Below are positions 46,915 to 57,555 of a stretch of 64,000 nt of DNA, one piece after another. How positions within the stretch are numbered: position 1 is the first letter of the stretch; each line of letters starts with the position of its first letter. The stretch is from the NCBI RefSeq assembly GCF_018139145.2, contig NC_059476.1, positions 9,647,501 to 9,711,500 on the forward strand. Reading direction: 5' to 3'. Both the position numbers and the translations under genes were made by a program. Origin of the DNA: Gymnogyps californianus. Taxonomy: Eukaryota > Chordata > Aves > Accipitriformes > Cathartidae. The notes beneath the pieces were generated by a model. That model ran no database searches. It saw only the letters and a program-made list of their open reading frames with translations, and had not been told where the DNA came from.

Positions 46915-46957
46915 GGGGGCGGGGAGAGAGTAGGGAGAAGGGCAGGGACTGTAGGGA
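46915..46957 (+). other. G-quadruplex-prone sequence
   Basis: At least five runs of three or more G (46915-46919, 46921-46924, 46933-46935, 46940-46942, 46945-46947, and one more near 46953) with mostly short spacers, in A+T-rich surroundings. Confidence 0.55.
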
Positions 46958-47354
46958 CTGGTACCAGCAAATTGTTGGAAAGCCAAAGCACAAAACTTGC
47001 AGTGATGTGTTACACATATACAGTATATTACAAAGATGGTACAGTGTCTGACATCAGGTATCTGAGTCTTGGTCCAAAAGCTACTGAAAGCAAAGGGAGA
47101 GATTCTTACCCATGTTGTTGTGCAGATCATGAGTGGGGTAATGTATTGGCTGTAAGAGTTCAGTAACGGTTAATGTTTTCACATCTCAAACTTACGGGTA
47201 GCTGGACATTATCAATCTTTTAAGAGTTTTCTGTTTGTCTAAAGCCAGTTCACTTAATGGAAGGAAAACTGAATTTTCTTTTATATATTCACACAGTGGC
47301 TAAGTGTCAGCAAGGTATGCTGCACAGAGAATACTGTCCAATATTTAGGGTGCT

Positions 47355-47455
47355 TTTCTTCAGAGATGCAGGTTCTATTCTTTGCTCTGACATAGATTTT
47401 CTCTGTGACCTTGGACAACATTCTTAGCTCCTCAAGGGCATTTAGGCATCTGAAA
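47355..47455 (+). repeat. ancient MIR/L3-like fragment
   Basis: Degraded 'ggttctattctttgctctg' followed by 'ctgtgaccttggacaa' and 'cttagctcctc', the order seen in MIR-type repeats. Confidence 0.55.
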
Positions 47456-48194
47456 ATACCAGTGGGGGATTTGAAAACACCTATTGTTTGGTAAAATAGA
47501 TTAATCTGTTTGGGCATCTCTAAAAAATCCCAAGGTGCCTGTTTGCATCTCTCAAAGCCCAAACACCTTTAAAAAATGTTGACCTTAGTGGATCTTTCTA
47601 CACTGTCTAACTTAAGTTAGAAGCCTAGGCTGTCTGTACAGTCAATAGGAGAATGTAGGAGGTAGGATCCTGCTTCCCAGCTGACTAATTCAGAAGCCTC
47701 AGGTAGATGCCTGAAATAAAACAATGTCAATCACTGCTCCTTAATGGACTTCTAAAGTAGTCAGGAAATGGCTCAGTCAATCAAACAGCTCAACAGCTTG
47801 CTGCTGCTCAAAAGGATCATCTCTTTTGCCTCTCATGGTTCCTCCTCTCCCTTTCCTGGCTGTGCAGTTCTGCACTCGCCTTCTGTCAGCTCCAGTGTTT
47901 ATCTGAGCCTTTGGTTTCTTTATCGTTCTGTATCCTTACCTGGCAGAAAACTAACCCAGTGCAAGAAAGTGAGCAATTCTTTGCTAATTAATGAGCTAGT
48001 TCCTTGAGGATCAAACTAGTGGTGATGGTGCTGGAGTGAGGGAAGCAGGAGCAGATGGGTTGGAGTAAGAGAAGAGGGAGCGTATAGGAAAGTATGTGAC
48101 CACCCCTTGCAGAAGCAGCAGTGAACTCTTGGATTGGCTTGCCCATCTTCTCTGACTCAGCATCTCTTATCTAAGTATATGAGGTCTTCATCTG

Positions 48195-48240
48195 TAAAAT
48201 AGTAATAATGGTGTCTCACTTCTTCTCTGTACCTCCCTTT
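48195..48240 (+). repeat. short MIR/L3-like remnant
   Basis: 'cttcatctgtaaaatagtaa' followed by 'taatggtgtctcac' resembles the 'catctgtaaaatggggataa' segment of MIR. Short, so low certainty. Confidence 0.4.
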
Positions 48241-50616
48241 TCCACCCTCTTCAGCTTCCTTCCACACTCCCTAGATATTGGCAGGATCTGAGACAGCAAC
48301 TACAGGAGCTGATTCAGCTGCAGACATGCAGATTGACTGACTGGTACTTGTGGCTAATGAAGACGTGCCCTCCAGAACTGGTAACTGTTGAGTTCCCACT
48401 GCAGCTTTTTCTCCTTCATTTTAATTTCTCTTCTTAAGTGCTAATTGCTACAGAACTTGTAGGGATGTACAACTCTTTCTGAATTATACCTTTTAGTCAG
48501 CTTGAATTGAAATTCTCCATATCCAAATCTGAAAATTGTTGGAGGGGACTTGATGGACAGACAGGAAAATAAAACTCTTATCAGCCTCAATTCCTCCGGA
48601 AACCCTGGTAAAAAGCTCCTTTTAATAAATGAGTGCTGTATCTGATGCATTTTAGCATTCTCTGACCAACATGTCTGTTGAACTTCTCTGCCTTAGAGAC
48701 TTTACACAGTGAATGGAATAAACTCTTTTTGTTCTATAAAAACCCAAGTCACAAATGCCTTTCCCTTCCTACTTCCTAGCAGTATAAAGAAAGGAAGTTC
48801 TTCATTAAAAAGCTGCTTTCTGCATGTTCCTGAACCTTCTTTTTAAAGCCATCTATTAAGTATCACACAGGAGAACCCTTGATAGTGCTAGTCAGAAACT
48901 CACTGGAGGAAGTGCATAGGAAATGACTCAATTAAAAATACAAAATGCTGTCATACAACATTGAGGAAAACCTTGGCTCTTTTGGACAAGAAGGAAAACT
49001 TGAGTTGCTTGCAAGTGGAAAATTCTACTCATTTCAGAAAAGAAGACAGGGAAGGGAACTGTTTTTCAAGTGGATGTCAGATCACCAACTAAGGATAATG
49101 CCATAGGAGTTTGGAAGGAGAAGAACAACTTGAGATTTATTTCATTCCTGCTGCAGTATTCAGAAACATTTGCAATGGGCAAGAAAACAGAATGACATAA
49201 GGAGTATGGTTGAATTGAAGTGTGGGGGACACTGGGGTAATCCATGGCAAATAGAGCTGGATATGACTAAAAGTCATTGCTGCGTGCGAGCATGAACACA
49301 AATTCAGACAAACAGATGTGCCGATTCTTTTTTTGTGCATATATCACCTGATGAGAAGGCACGTGTGTGCTGTCCATTCTGCTGCTGCTTCCATGCTTTC
49401 TTGCATATATGCACTCCCTACTCAGTTGGCGTGACGGGGAAGGTGAGTGGCATGAAAGCACTGCCAGAGGGTTGGTCTGATAGAGCAGATACACTGGCTA
49501 GGCTGCACTTTCAGACAGCAGTGGGAATGTATGATACGTCTGTTACTAGCATCCATTTCTGCTCTGTGGACGCACTGTGATGCAATCTTTGCCACCTCTC
49601 TTAGATACAAAGATTTTGGTAATTGTTTTTTTCGATGGAAAAATTGTGTAGGCTTCTTGCTAGTATGAAGATGTATAGTGTATGGTAGCGCAGAGTGGAG
49701 GAGTGTGATTCAATTTCTCCTGTCATTTAGTTTGCATGCTGGCTCCTCAGTGAACATCACAGATTGTGCTTTCTGTTTCTTAGTTCATAGTTGCCCATTC
49801 TGAAATTGATAAGAGTCTGCCCTAGTGTTTTAATTTCACTGTTCTGATGTGGTCGTCTAACCTGTTATTCTTGATAAACTAGATTGTTGTTTTGCTTAAC
49901 TCTTGCCAGCATCTAATAAACTGGTGGCATAGGGGTTTTCTTTTTAGTGTGGCTTGGGAGTATTTGGCTTTATTAGAGTGGAGGCTAGGCTACCGTGGGG
50001 AGGGGTGTCCACTAGATACTGATCTTGTTCTTCGGTGCTTTGCAGTTGGTTGCTTGCTGCTTTTATTAAGGTGCCAGGAGGAAGCCGAGTACTCTTTTCT
50101 GTATGTTAATGCCAAGATTGTTTTGCAGACAACATTGCTATAATTTTTATGTTTATATACTATTTACATACAGATATGCAGGTGTATAGTTGCTATGCTC
50201 CGTTGCCGTTCGGTGGGTGAATTTCACGTTGTGCCACAGACTTCAGTGTCAGGTCATAAATGAGCTGAATTGCTGTCGAAGAGCAGCACTGTCAGTGATT
50301 TTAGAAGACGACCCGGCTGTCCAGCGCTTGAAGGAGCAGAAGGTCTGGCGGTGCTTTTTCTAGCCTTGCTTTTGCAGCCGGTGTGACTCTCCCCGAGCGC
50401 CTCGCCGTGCGACGAGACGCGCACTGCACACCCAGCCCTGTGACACTTCCCCGCTGCCGTACCAGCAGCGAATATCGCCTTATTCCTCTGCCCCCCCCCC
50501 TCCCCGCCCCGCCGGCCGCCGCTTCCAGCGCCCAGTCACGCCTCACGGGAGCCGCCGCGGCCGCGGCCCCTCCGCCGGCCCTCCCCCGGCCCCGCCAGGC
50601 CGGTCCGCGGCGGCAC

Positions 50617-50696
50617 ACACGCACACACAGACACACGCACAGGCGCTCCCGGGCACACGCACACACGCGCGGGCTCACACCCGCTCACACGCACCG
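50617..50696. repeat. CpG-interspersed CA microsatellite
   Basis: Interrupted (CA)n tract with CG and CGG breaks (CACACACGCACACACAG, CACACGCACACACGCGCG) in the presumed 5' UTR or core promoter of the 50.9 kb exon. Confidence 0.8.
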
Positions 50697-50906
50697 GGCA
50701 GGGCGGCCCCCGGCGCCGCCCCGCACCGCGGCGGGCAGGGAGGGAGCGCGGCGGCGGCGGCGGCGCGGACCCGCCCGGCCCGGCCCGGCCCGGCCCAGCG
50801 CCGCCGCCCCCCCGCATCGGCCGCCGCGGCGCGGAGGGCGCAGGGCGGTGCGGGCCGTGCGCCGCCGCCGCCGCTGAAGCTGCGCGGCTCCTCGCCCGCC
50901 TGAGCC

Positions 50907-50919
50907 ATGTCTGCCAGAG
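50907..50919 (+). CDS. candidate first coding exon of the divergent gene, possibly ABLIM1
   Basis: ATG TCT GCC AGA G (Met-Ser-Ala-Arg, one base over) followed at 50920 by a GTGGGT donor. The start has G at -3 and an in-frame TGA two codons upstream (50901-50903), so it would be a true N-terminus. Without splicing the frame closes after 30 codons. ABLIM1 encodes an actin-binding LIM protein with several alternative first exons; a short phase-1 exon leading into the LIM domains would fit. No LIM-domain exon is in the window, so identity rests on synteny only. It could also be an unrelated or non-coding first exon. Confidence 0.4.
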
Positions 50920-51193
50920 GTGGGTCTCTGCCGCGCCGGGGCAAGCGCCGGGCTCCGCGTCCCTGCGAGCGACTTGGGCGCGGGCGGAGCAGCCGCGCTT
51001 GACCTTGCGCGCCTTGCCGTGCTGCAGTGCCCCGCTCGCTGCGCTTGGGCGGAGGTTGCGCGGGCGATTTTGGAGTAGGGGGAGGCGAGGAGATTCCCCC
51101 CCCCGCCCCCGGCCGTCGCCTGCCCGGTACCATTTTGCAGCTCGGCCGTGGCAGGGGCTCCGGAGCGGGCTGCAGCGGGGCTTAGCGCCGCAG

Positions 51194-51227
51194 AGCATCC
51201 TTCGGGGACGAGCATCCTTCGGGGACG
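51194..51227. repeat. perfect 17-nt tandem duplication
   Basis: AGCATCCTTCGGGGACG occurs twice without mismatch at 51194-51210 and 51211-51227, inside the right CpG island. Confidence 0.95.
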
Positions 51228-53439
51228 GGCACCCAGCCGCACCTGCCGGGCGAGGCGTGGTGATCCTGCTTCGCCTTTTCCCAGCGCCCGGGAGGGCGGC
51301 GGGGGCGGCTGTGGGGGCCCGGGGAGGTGCGGCCGTTTGGTGCGTTTTAAATGATGCTGGGAGCGTATGAAGGCAGAGAAAGGAATATGGTGGTGAGGGT
51401 GGGCTTAGGGTCAGAACTCGGTGGTTATTACTGCTTAGGAAACGTTAACGGATTGGTACCGGTGTGTCTGCTGAGCGCTAGTGAGGCATCTGGCTTGTCC
51501 TGTCATTTGTAAAGCAAGTGCTCCTGTTTGGGTGTGGTGCTAAATCCAATCGTCAGATTATACCTCTGGTGGGCATTTGCATCTGGCTTGAAATTAACAT
51601 TTTGAAGTTTTACTTCAAATTTCCATTTGTTTTAATAACAGCCTAAACTTGAATAGCCTTTGTCCTTTGCATGCATTTGTGCATAGACACTGACTGTTTG
51701 GTAATTCTGGGCTGGAAATGAGCAGATTAACCCTCATTGACTGCAGATCCTGTCTTGTTCCAAACTTCTGCTTCCAATATGAGAAACTGATGCAGGTGTG
51801 GCCCAAAGACTGATGCTTTTAGTTTTTTTAATTATAATTAGTACCAATTAAAGAACTGGAAGCATAAAGTTAAGTGTTTTCTGAACGTTGTCATAACAAA
51901 GCAGAAATACTTGTAAGCATCTCCTGAAGAGAAAAAAATACCTGCACAATAATGACAAGTACAAACACTCCCTGGTTATCTCTGATTTGAAAAAGTACTT
52001 TGTCAGAATTATGTATTACAAATTAACAAACCCCTGAATGCAGGGATACATCTTATTTGTTCATCCCTTTATTTCTCTGCATCTTCATGTGTTAAATACT
52101 GCTCAGCATGGACCAGCTCTTTCATTTGCTTGGATTCCTGTTGACGTCCAAATGAGCTTCGTGCACATGGAAGGCATCGTGTGACTGCTGAACGATTGTC
52201 AGCATTTTGTGGTTAGGACCATATTCCTAAAGCATCACACCCATTTTAGATATAAATAATAAATGGTGTTAGAGCAGCATAATTCTTCGTGGCACAGTAG
52301 AATTTTTGCTTTATGAAGAAATGGACTGTATCGGTCTCCAAAGAATCCATTTCTGGAAGAACACTAAGTATATTAGCATTAGTGCTGTGCTAAGGTTGCA
52401 TTAGTACTTGTGGGGAAAACCCAGCAAAGCTTTATAACATGGATTAGCTTTGTTGTCTTCAAAGGGGTACCTGGATTTGAGGAAACGACAGAAAAACTTT
52501 GCAATTTCAGCTCTGCAGATGACTCGCCAAAACTGAACCATACAGAATGGGAAGCCAGGGAACGTATCCAATGGCCATATTCCCTTTTCCTCCCCCCACC
52601 ATCCCTCTTTCCTATTCATCTGCACAACACATCATGTTTGATGCCTGCTTGATTCTGCTGGAGAGCTGCCTGGAGAAGAACGGTGAATTCTTTCTCAGCC
52701 TCTCCCCTGCCATCTATTTTTTTCAGAGTAATTAATTGGAGAGAGAGACAGAGTCCATAGGACTTTAAGGGAGCAGTGAATAAGATTCATAAAAGAGATT
52801 AAGATATTAGTTTCTAGCGATACCTGCTTTTCAATTTTAACAAATGGACTTAGTTGGAAAATAAGTGTGTCTGTGCAGGTAAATAGAGTTATTCAGTACT
52901 GACCAAAACGTATTTGTGTGTAAAGCAGTATAGACCACTGTTACTATTAACCATTTTAAACACTACTGCTGTTAAAGTCTTACATATGAACTTACTTTTA
53001 CACACTTATGTGGTATAATGGGTCTTCATGAGGTTACTCATGAGAATGTAGCTCGAATAAGAAGTGAGTCTTTAAGGGATTAGGGCTTTGTTCAAATGTC
53101 AGATAGGGACCCTTTGCTTCATGAAGGCAGATTACCTCATGCATATACAGTCTCATTAAAACCACTGTATCATTAGGGTCTGCACCCTCAGCAAATATTG
53201 ATTGTTAATATTTTATGTTGTGTTAGCTGTCCAAAAGGTGATCATTATTATTCTGAATGCATCAGACACTTGGAGCTATCTGCTTGTTGATTATATACTA
53301 AGCATAACAAGAATAGCAAAAGAGTTAAATGTTCACCTGTGCCATATTTATTACTAAACTGCAGAAGATATTCAAGGTATAGTAAAAAACATCACAATAT
53401 TATCAGTGTTCCATCTGTGCAGCTCTCTATTCATCTCTT

Positions 53440-53790
53440 TTGCTCCAGGAGGCAGCATGGTCTAGTGAACTGACTGCAACAGATGACAGAAGAAACTCCT
53501 GAAATCCAGCGATACCTCTGTATTTTGGACCGTTCCTTTTAACTCTTCTGCTCTAGTTCCCTGTTGTTATTTAACTGAAACTACCCATATAGTCAATGAC
53601 ATTATGACAGATTGTAAGTCAATACATAAAGTATAACTAATAACACAAATTCATGTAATTTTGCCTTAAATGGAACTCTGGATGAAGAGTTTTATGCTTC
53701 CCTACTTGTACAGTGGAAATAAGGGTAGCTAACTTTTTCAGAGGGGTTGCTGTGAGGACTAATGGCTCACCTGTGCTTTAAGATGAATTT
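53440..53790 (+). repeat. near full-length ancient MIR-type SINE
   Basis: Starts 'aggcagcatggtctagtg', the tRNA-related MIR head, and ends with 'cttgtacagtggaaataagg' and 'ggttgctgtgaggacta', the 3' part of the core and tail. The middle is eroded. By-eye assignment. Confidence 0.65.
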
Positions 53791-54924
53791 TCTGAAATTT
53801 TCCTTTATTTTCTTGCACCCTTCACAGACTAGGCTGTTGCAGTCCTTCACACCTGTCCCTCACCTCTCGCTGTTATGAAAGTGTAAGATCTCTAACGTTC
53901 TTCTGCCGCTTTCCTCATAGTACAGCTCTAGCAGATGTTTTGACCAACTGCCAGGTGAAGCAGCATAGACGTGTATTCCCAGAAGCTTGAACAAATAATC
54001 GTTTTGGAAGTCTGGTGATTGAACTGGGAGCTGAAACAAACTTTGAAAATCCCTTTTCACTTCCCTGTCAAGTTGGAGTCCTTCCCAGGGCACTCTCACG
54101 ACCTGCTCTGCAGCCTGTTGGGATCAGTGGAGAGCTGCCGTTGACGTCAGTCGGGCTTTTCAATTTTGCAGTTTGCAAAAGGCTTCATATTCTCCTTTCA
54201 GCTGTTGTTAAGTAGTTGTTATTAGGACTCATACATGACTGAATTTAGGTGTTGGAGTAAGCCTTATAGATTGTTGCTTACCTAAGGGCTTGTTTGCAAA
54301 GAGCTGTAAATTCTCTGGATGAAAGACATTTTTCTAAAGCCAAGTACAACTGTGACCTACTTGTGCATGTTATCTCAAACTGCTTAAAAACTGTCAAAAC
54401 TACTTGTTATCGTGAAGGTCTAAGTTAATGGAAAATGGCTATTTTTAGCTATTATAATCTTCAGTTATGCTAGAGCAAACAGGCACAAACGGTAGTGTTT
54501 GGTATGGTCAAATACAAAGATCTTTGCTAAAATTTTTTTCTAATGTTGAAAGAATTAGCATGAGCTGTATTTAGTCCAGTAGGCAACTTCTTCAGGAAAA
54601 TGAAGGCATGTAAAATAGGAGGTTTATCAATAGTGGTGTCTTTTCAGCCTTTTTTGTGCCATAACAAAAATCACTGAATTTTGACAGAAGCCAGTGTTAA
54701 AGAAATATTATTGCTGTCCAATATTAACAGGTTGTACTGTGCCTCTCTGATGCTGCAAGTGTGGGTGTTGTAGAGAAGGTAATTACATTTTTTAGCCTAC
54801 TCAATAATCAAAGTAGTAGAGTTTAGCTTAAGAATTTATTTTATAGTACTAATCCTTGTCTTTTCCTATTTGATTTTCTAACAAATGTAGATCGAACACT
54901 TGTCATTTCAGACAAATAAATCAC

Positions 54925-55075
54925 CATAACACTTGTGTGAGGGAGGTTTTGTCCTCATTTTACAGGTGAGACAAGAACTGAAATGATTTTTTTCTTTTCC
55001 CTGGGTCTCAGAGCCAGGTCAGAACAGGGGAATTTCTGCCTTCTGGGCCTCTTCTCAAGCTCCTCATTTGTTCTT
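54925..55075 (-). repeat. ancient MIR/L3-like fragment, reverse orientation
   Basis: 'gtcctcattttacaggtgag' followed by 'gggtctcagagccaggtcag' matches the reverse complement of the MIR core ('cattttacagatgagg ... cagagccggg'). Confidence 0.6.
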
Positions 55076-56049
55076 ACACAAGTTGATAATAGATTTCTAA
55101 CAGAAGGTGAGAAACTTCAACTCATTATGTTTTGCTCTGGTAACAGTTCTTTCTTCATCCGCACTGTGCACATCACTTGATTGATCCGTCTCACAGTTGC
55201 GAACTTTTGTGTGAGGAAATCACAGATTTTTCAATGACAAATTTACATACTAAATCTTGAGCTCCTACATATTCCACCAATAACCTTTATTTTTCTTTTC
55301 CAAATTTTCTCGTCCTCCTCAGGTAGCTGTAGACATGGCTGCTCTTGCTGGCAGCGATGGTTTTGGTTGAGGTCTGTGCTGACTGGTTTAAAAGCTACCT
55401 GCTGTGAGCTTCTGCTCAACATTTTATTATGGTCTGTGATTTTCACAGTAATATTGCTCATACCTAAAGGCACCAGGCACTGAGGAGGTGGCAATATTGT
55501 CTGCCATATCCTTTCTGAAATCTATTGCTGTGTTTTTCTGCTTGTTGTCAAAGGTATTTCTTCCAGGCATGTAATAACGTCCCTAATTTGTGGTGTGACT
55601 AGTACATGGCTATCACCGAACGCTCTCAGGCCGAGCGACCTGAAGAGTGGGGCCGTGTGAGCTGGCTGGACGTTTCCTTAATTTTAGAACTAGAGAATTT
55701 TAGCATGTGTAGAGTAGTTAATTATTGTAGCTTCAAATGCTTCCAGTCCTAGTGATTTCCACCATTTTCCATGGTATAATGCTCCATAGCCCGAAGGAGC
55801 ACATTCCTGGCAGGGTTCGGTGCTCTGCAGCATTACCTGAGACAGAGCTGTCTGCGCAGTCATGCCGACACAGCTGTTTCCCACTTTGAATACCTATGCA
55901 GTGCAGAATTTGGAACTGGCTCTGAAGGTTTTTTTCTCCCCAGCTTTTGTCCTGAATTTCTTCTGTACTGATTTCATACTGTTATTTAATCCCATCTGTA
56001 CTTTCTGTTTATTTCTTCCAAATACATGTAATGACTTACGTTTTTTTCT

Positions 56050-56310
56050 CTAGTTACTCGTTTTAGGGCTTGAACCTCGATTTAGTGGCTTAAGTAGTTT
56101 GGGATCAGCACTTGGATTGTCACTGCAAGCTGTGCTTGTCTGTACATGAGAATCAGTAGCTGCAGCTAAATCTTTAGGCCTATGCTTTTGTTTTGATGGG
56201 GAAGAAGAATATTTTACTGAGGTACCTGACTTAAATCGTAGTATCTCTTTTAAGCTGCTCCTTTTCAAGTTTTGCCTCTTCGTCCCATCTTTTTTTCCCC
56301 TCAACAAAGC
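56050..56310 (-). other. protein-like open frame without ATG, unidentified
   Basis: A minus-strand frame of about 86 codons, from a TAA just upstream of 56310 to a TAG at 56052-56050. It has no methionine codon. Composition is Lys/Ser/Pro-rich with few aromatic residues (for example KRSSLKEILRFKSGTSVKY and SSPSKQKHRPKDLAA), unlike the hydrophobic, Cys/Phe-rich chance frames around it. A GTAAGT donor-like string lies just past the stop (near 56042) and an AATAAA is further on. It may be a retrocopy fragment, an unannotated exon or chance. I do not recognise it. Confidence 0.25.
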
Positions 56311-57521
56311 TTAGTCTGTGCTGTTTAACTTTTGTGATTAATGAAAATTAGTCCTGAATGCATGGAAAAAGTTACATAGACTAATGGCAACAACAAGAGG
56401 AAACTGGGACAATGAGGTAGAATCTATTTTAGATGCATGGCTTTGAAAGGAATTGCACAGAAGGAAAATAAGCATCAGCTTATGGATGGAAAAGCCAGCA
56501 AAATTGCTTTTAGTGAAGAACACCAGAACTTCATGTGTTTTGCAGTCTCTGAAAACAATCTTTTGGGGATTTCTTTCTTTTTTTCTTTTAATAGGTTTGA
56601 ATTGAATATTTTGAATTATTGTTAATCTAATCTATTAGTAATTGAAGATGAAAACCACACATGGTTAGTTCATGTGACTGGTGTAGTATTTCTTAGTTTT
56701 GCAGTGTAAAGGCAGAAACACACAGGGGAAAGCAGACTTCGGTCTGTAAGTTCCGAGACCAGCAAGTAGCCCCGAATTTTTTTATCACATACTGTTTAGG
56801 CTACAATGTCTTTATAATTAGGTGTTGCTCTTCATTAAAACGCAAAGAAAACTCCTAGACATTATACAGTAATGGAGGAAAACTCTGTGAGACACGTATT
56901 TTTCTAAATCATCAGCCCTTATTGTGGCGTGTTTTCAGAAAGAACTTCATTTTTAGAAGCTCAAACCCAAATAAGAGTCCCAATCCTGTAAAGATCATTA
57001 TGCATTACATTCGGTATGTTTACCAGTCCCATATGTTATGTAGGGAAATCCTTAATTTGTAAACAAGATTGGACCAGACAGGCTTCAGCAAGGTACACCT
57101 GTGATGGAGTTGTCTTACATTCTCCTTTTCCCATTTGTAAGCCAGAATTAGCGCTTTGGTGAGTCAGTTTGTTCCATGTAAACCATGAAATATGGCCACA
57201 TCCACAATGCAGTGCCTGCTGTTTACATGCACACATTTGAGTTAGACTTAAACTCAGTGTGGCGCTGGTTGTGCAGAGCTTTAGCGAGAGCTGGATATAA
57301 GCTACCTGTCTGAGTACCTGCCCAATTTCTTGTGTGGATTTTGCAGCCTGTGTTGACTTCTGTGCTGTTGCGAACAGTTGGTTGTGCCCAGTCTTACATA
57401 GCCTTAGAGTTACTTCCCCATGGCTAGAAAAGATTGCATTCACTTCACGTTTGTTGAAAACTATTAATCTGTTCATCTGAGCTCCACATTTTGAAGTGGA
57501 AGGAGGATCTGTTGTCATCAT

Positions 57522-57555
57522 TGTAAAAAAGTATGATATGTAAAAAAGTATGATG
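57522..57555. repeat. 17-nt tandem duplication
   Basis: TGTAAAAAAGTATGATA and TGTAAAAAAGTATGATG are adjacent, differing only in the last base. Confidence 0.9.

Larger units (their letters stand above)
37631..50369. other. intergenic region between the two divergent CpG islands
   Basis: About 12.7 kb without a coding exon that I can support. It contains an E-box palindrome (39318-39337), a G-quadruplex-prone run (46915-46957), MIR-like fragments near 47355 and 48195, and A+T-rich stretches. The longest open frame (43439-43819, plus, 126 codons) matches no family I know. Enhancers or a long non-coding RNA are possible but unproven. Confidence 0.7.
50370..51330. promoter_or_regulatory. CpG island promoter of a plus-strand gene (probably ABLIM1)
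   Basis: Nearly 1 kb of dense G+C and CpG with GCG and CGGCC tandem runs, surrounded by A+T-rich DNA. It contains a plausible first coding exon at 50907. Known human order places ABLIM1 head-to-head with FHIP2A, which fits the position and orientation. No TATA box is obvious. Confidence 0.7.

Noticed and set aside
50301..51370. Several long Pro/Arg/Ala-rich open frames on both strands of the right CpG island
   Set aside because: Same G+C effect. The minus-strand frames antisense to the presumed first exon show no conserved domain.
57036..57521. 161-codon minus-strand open frame
   Set aside because: No domain recognised; ordinary A+T-mixed sequence with chance composition.
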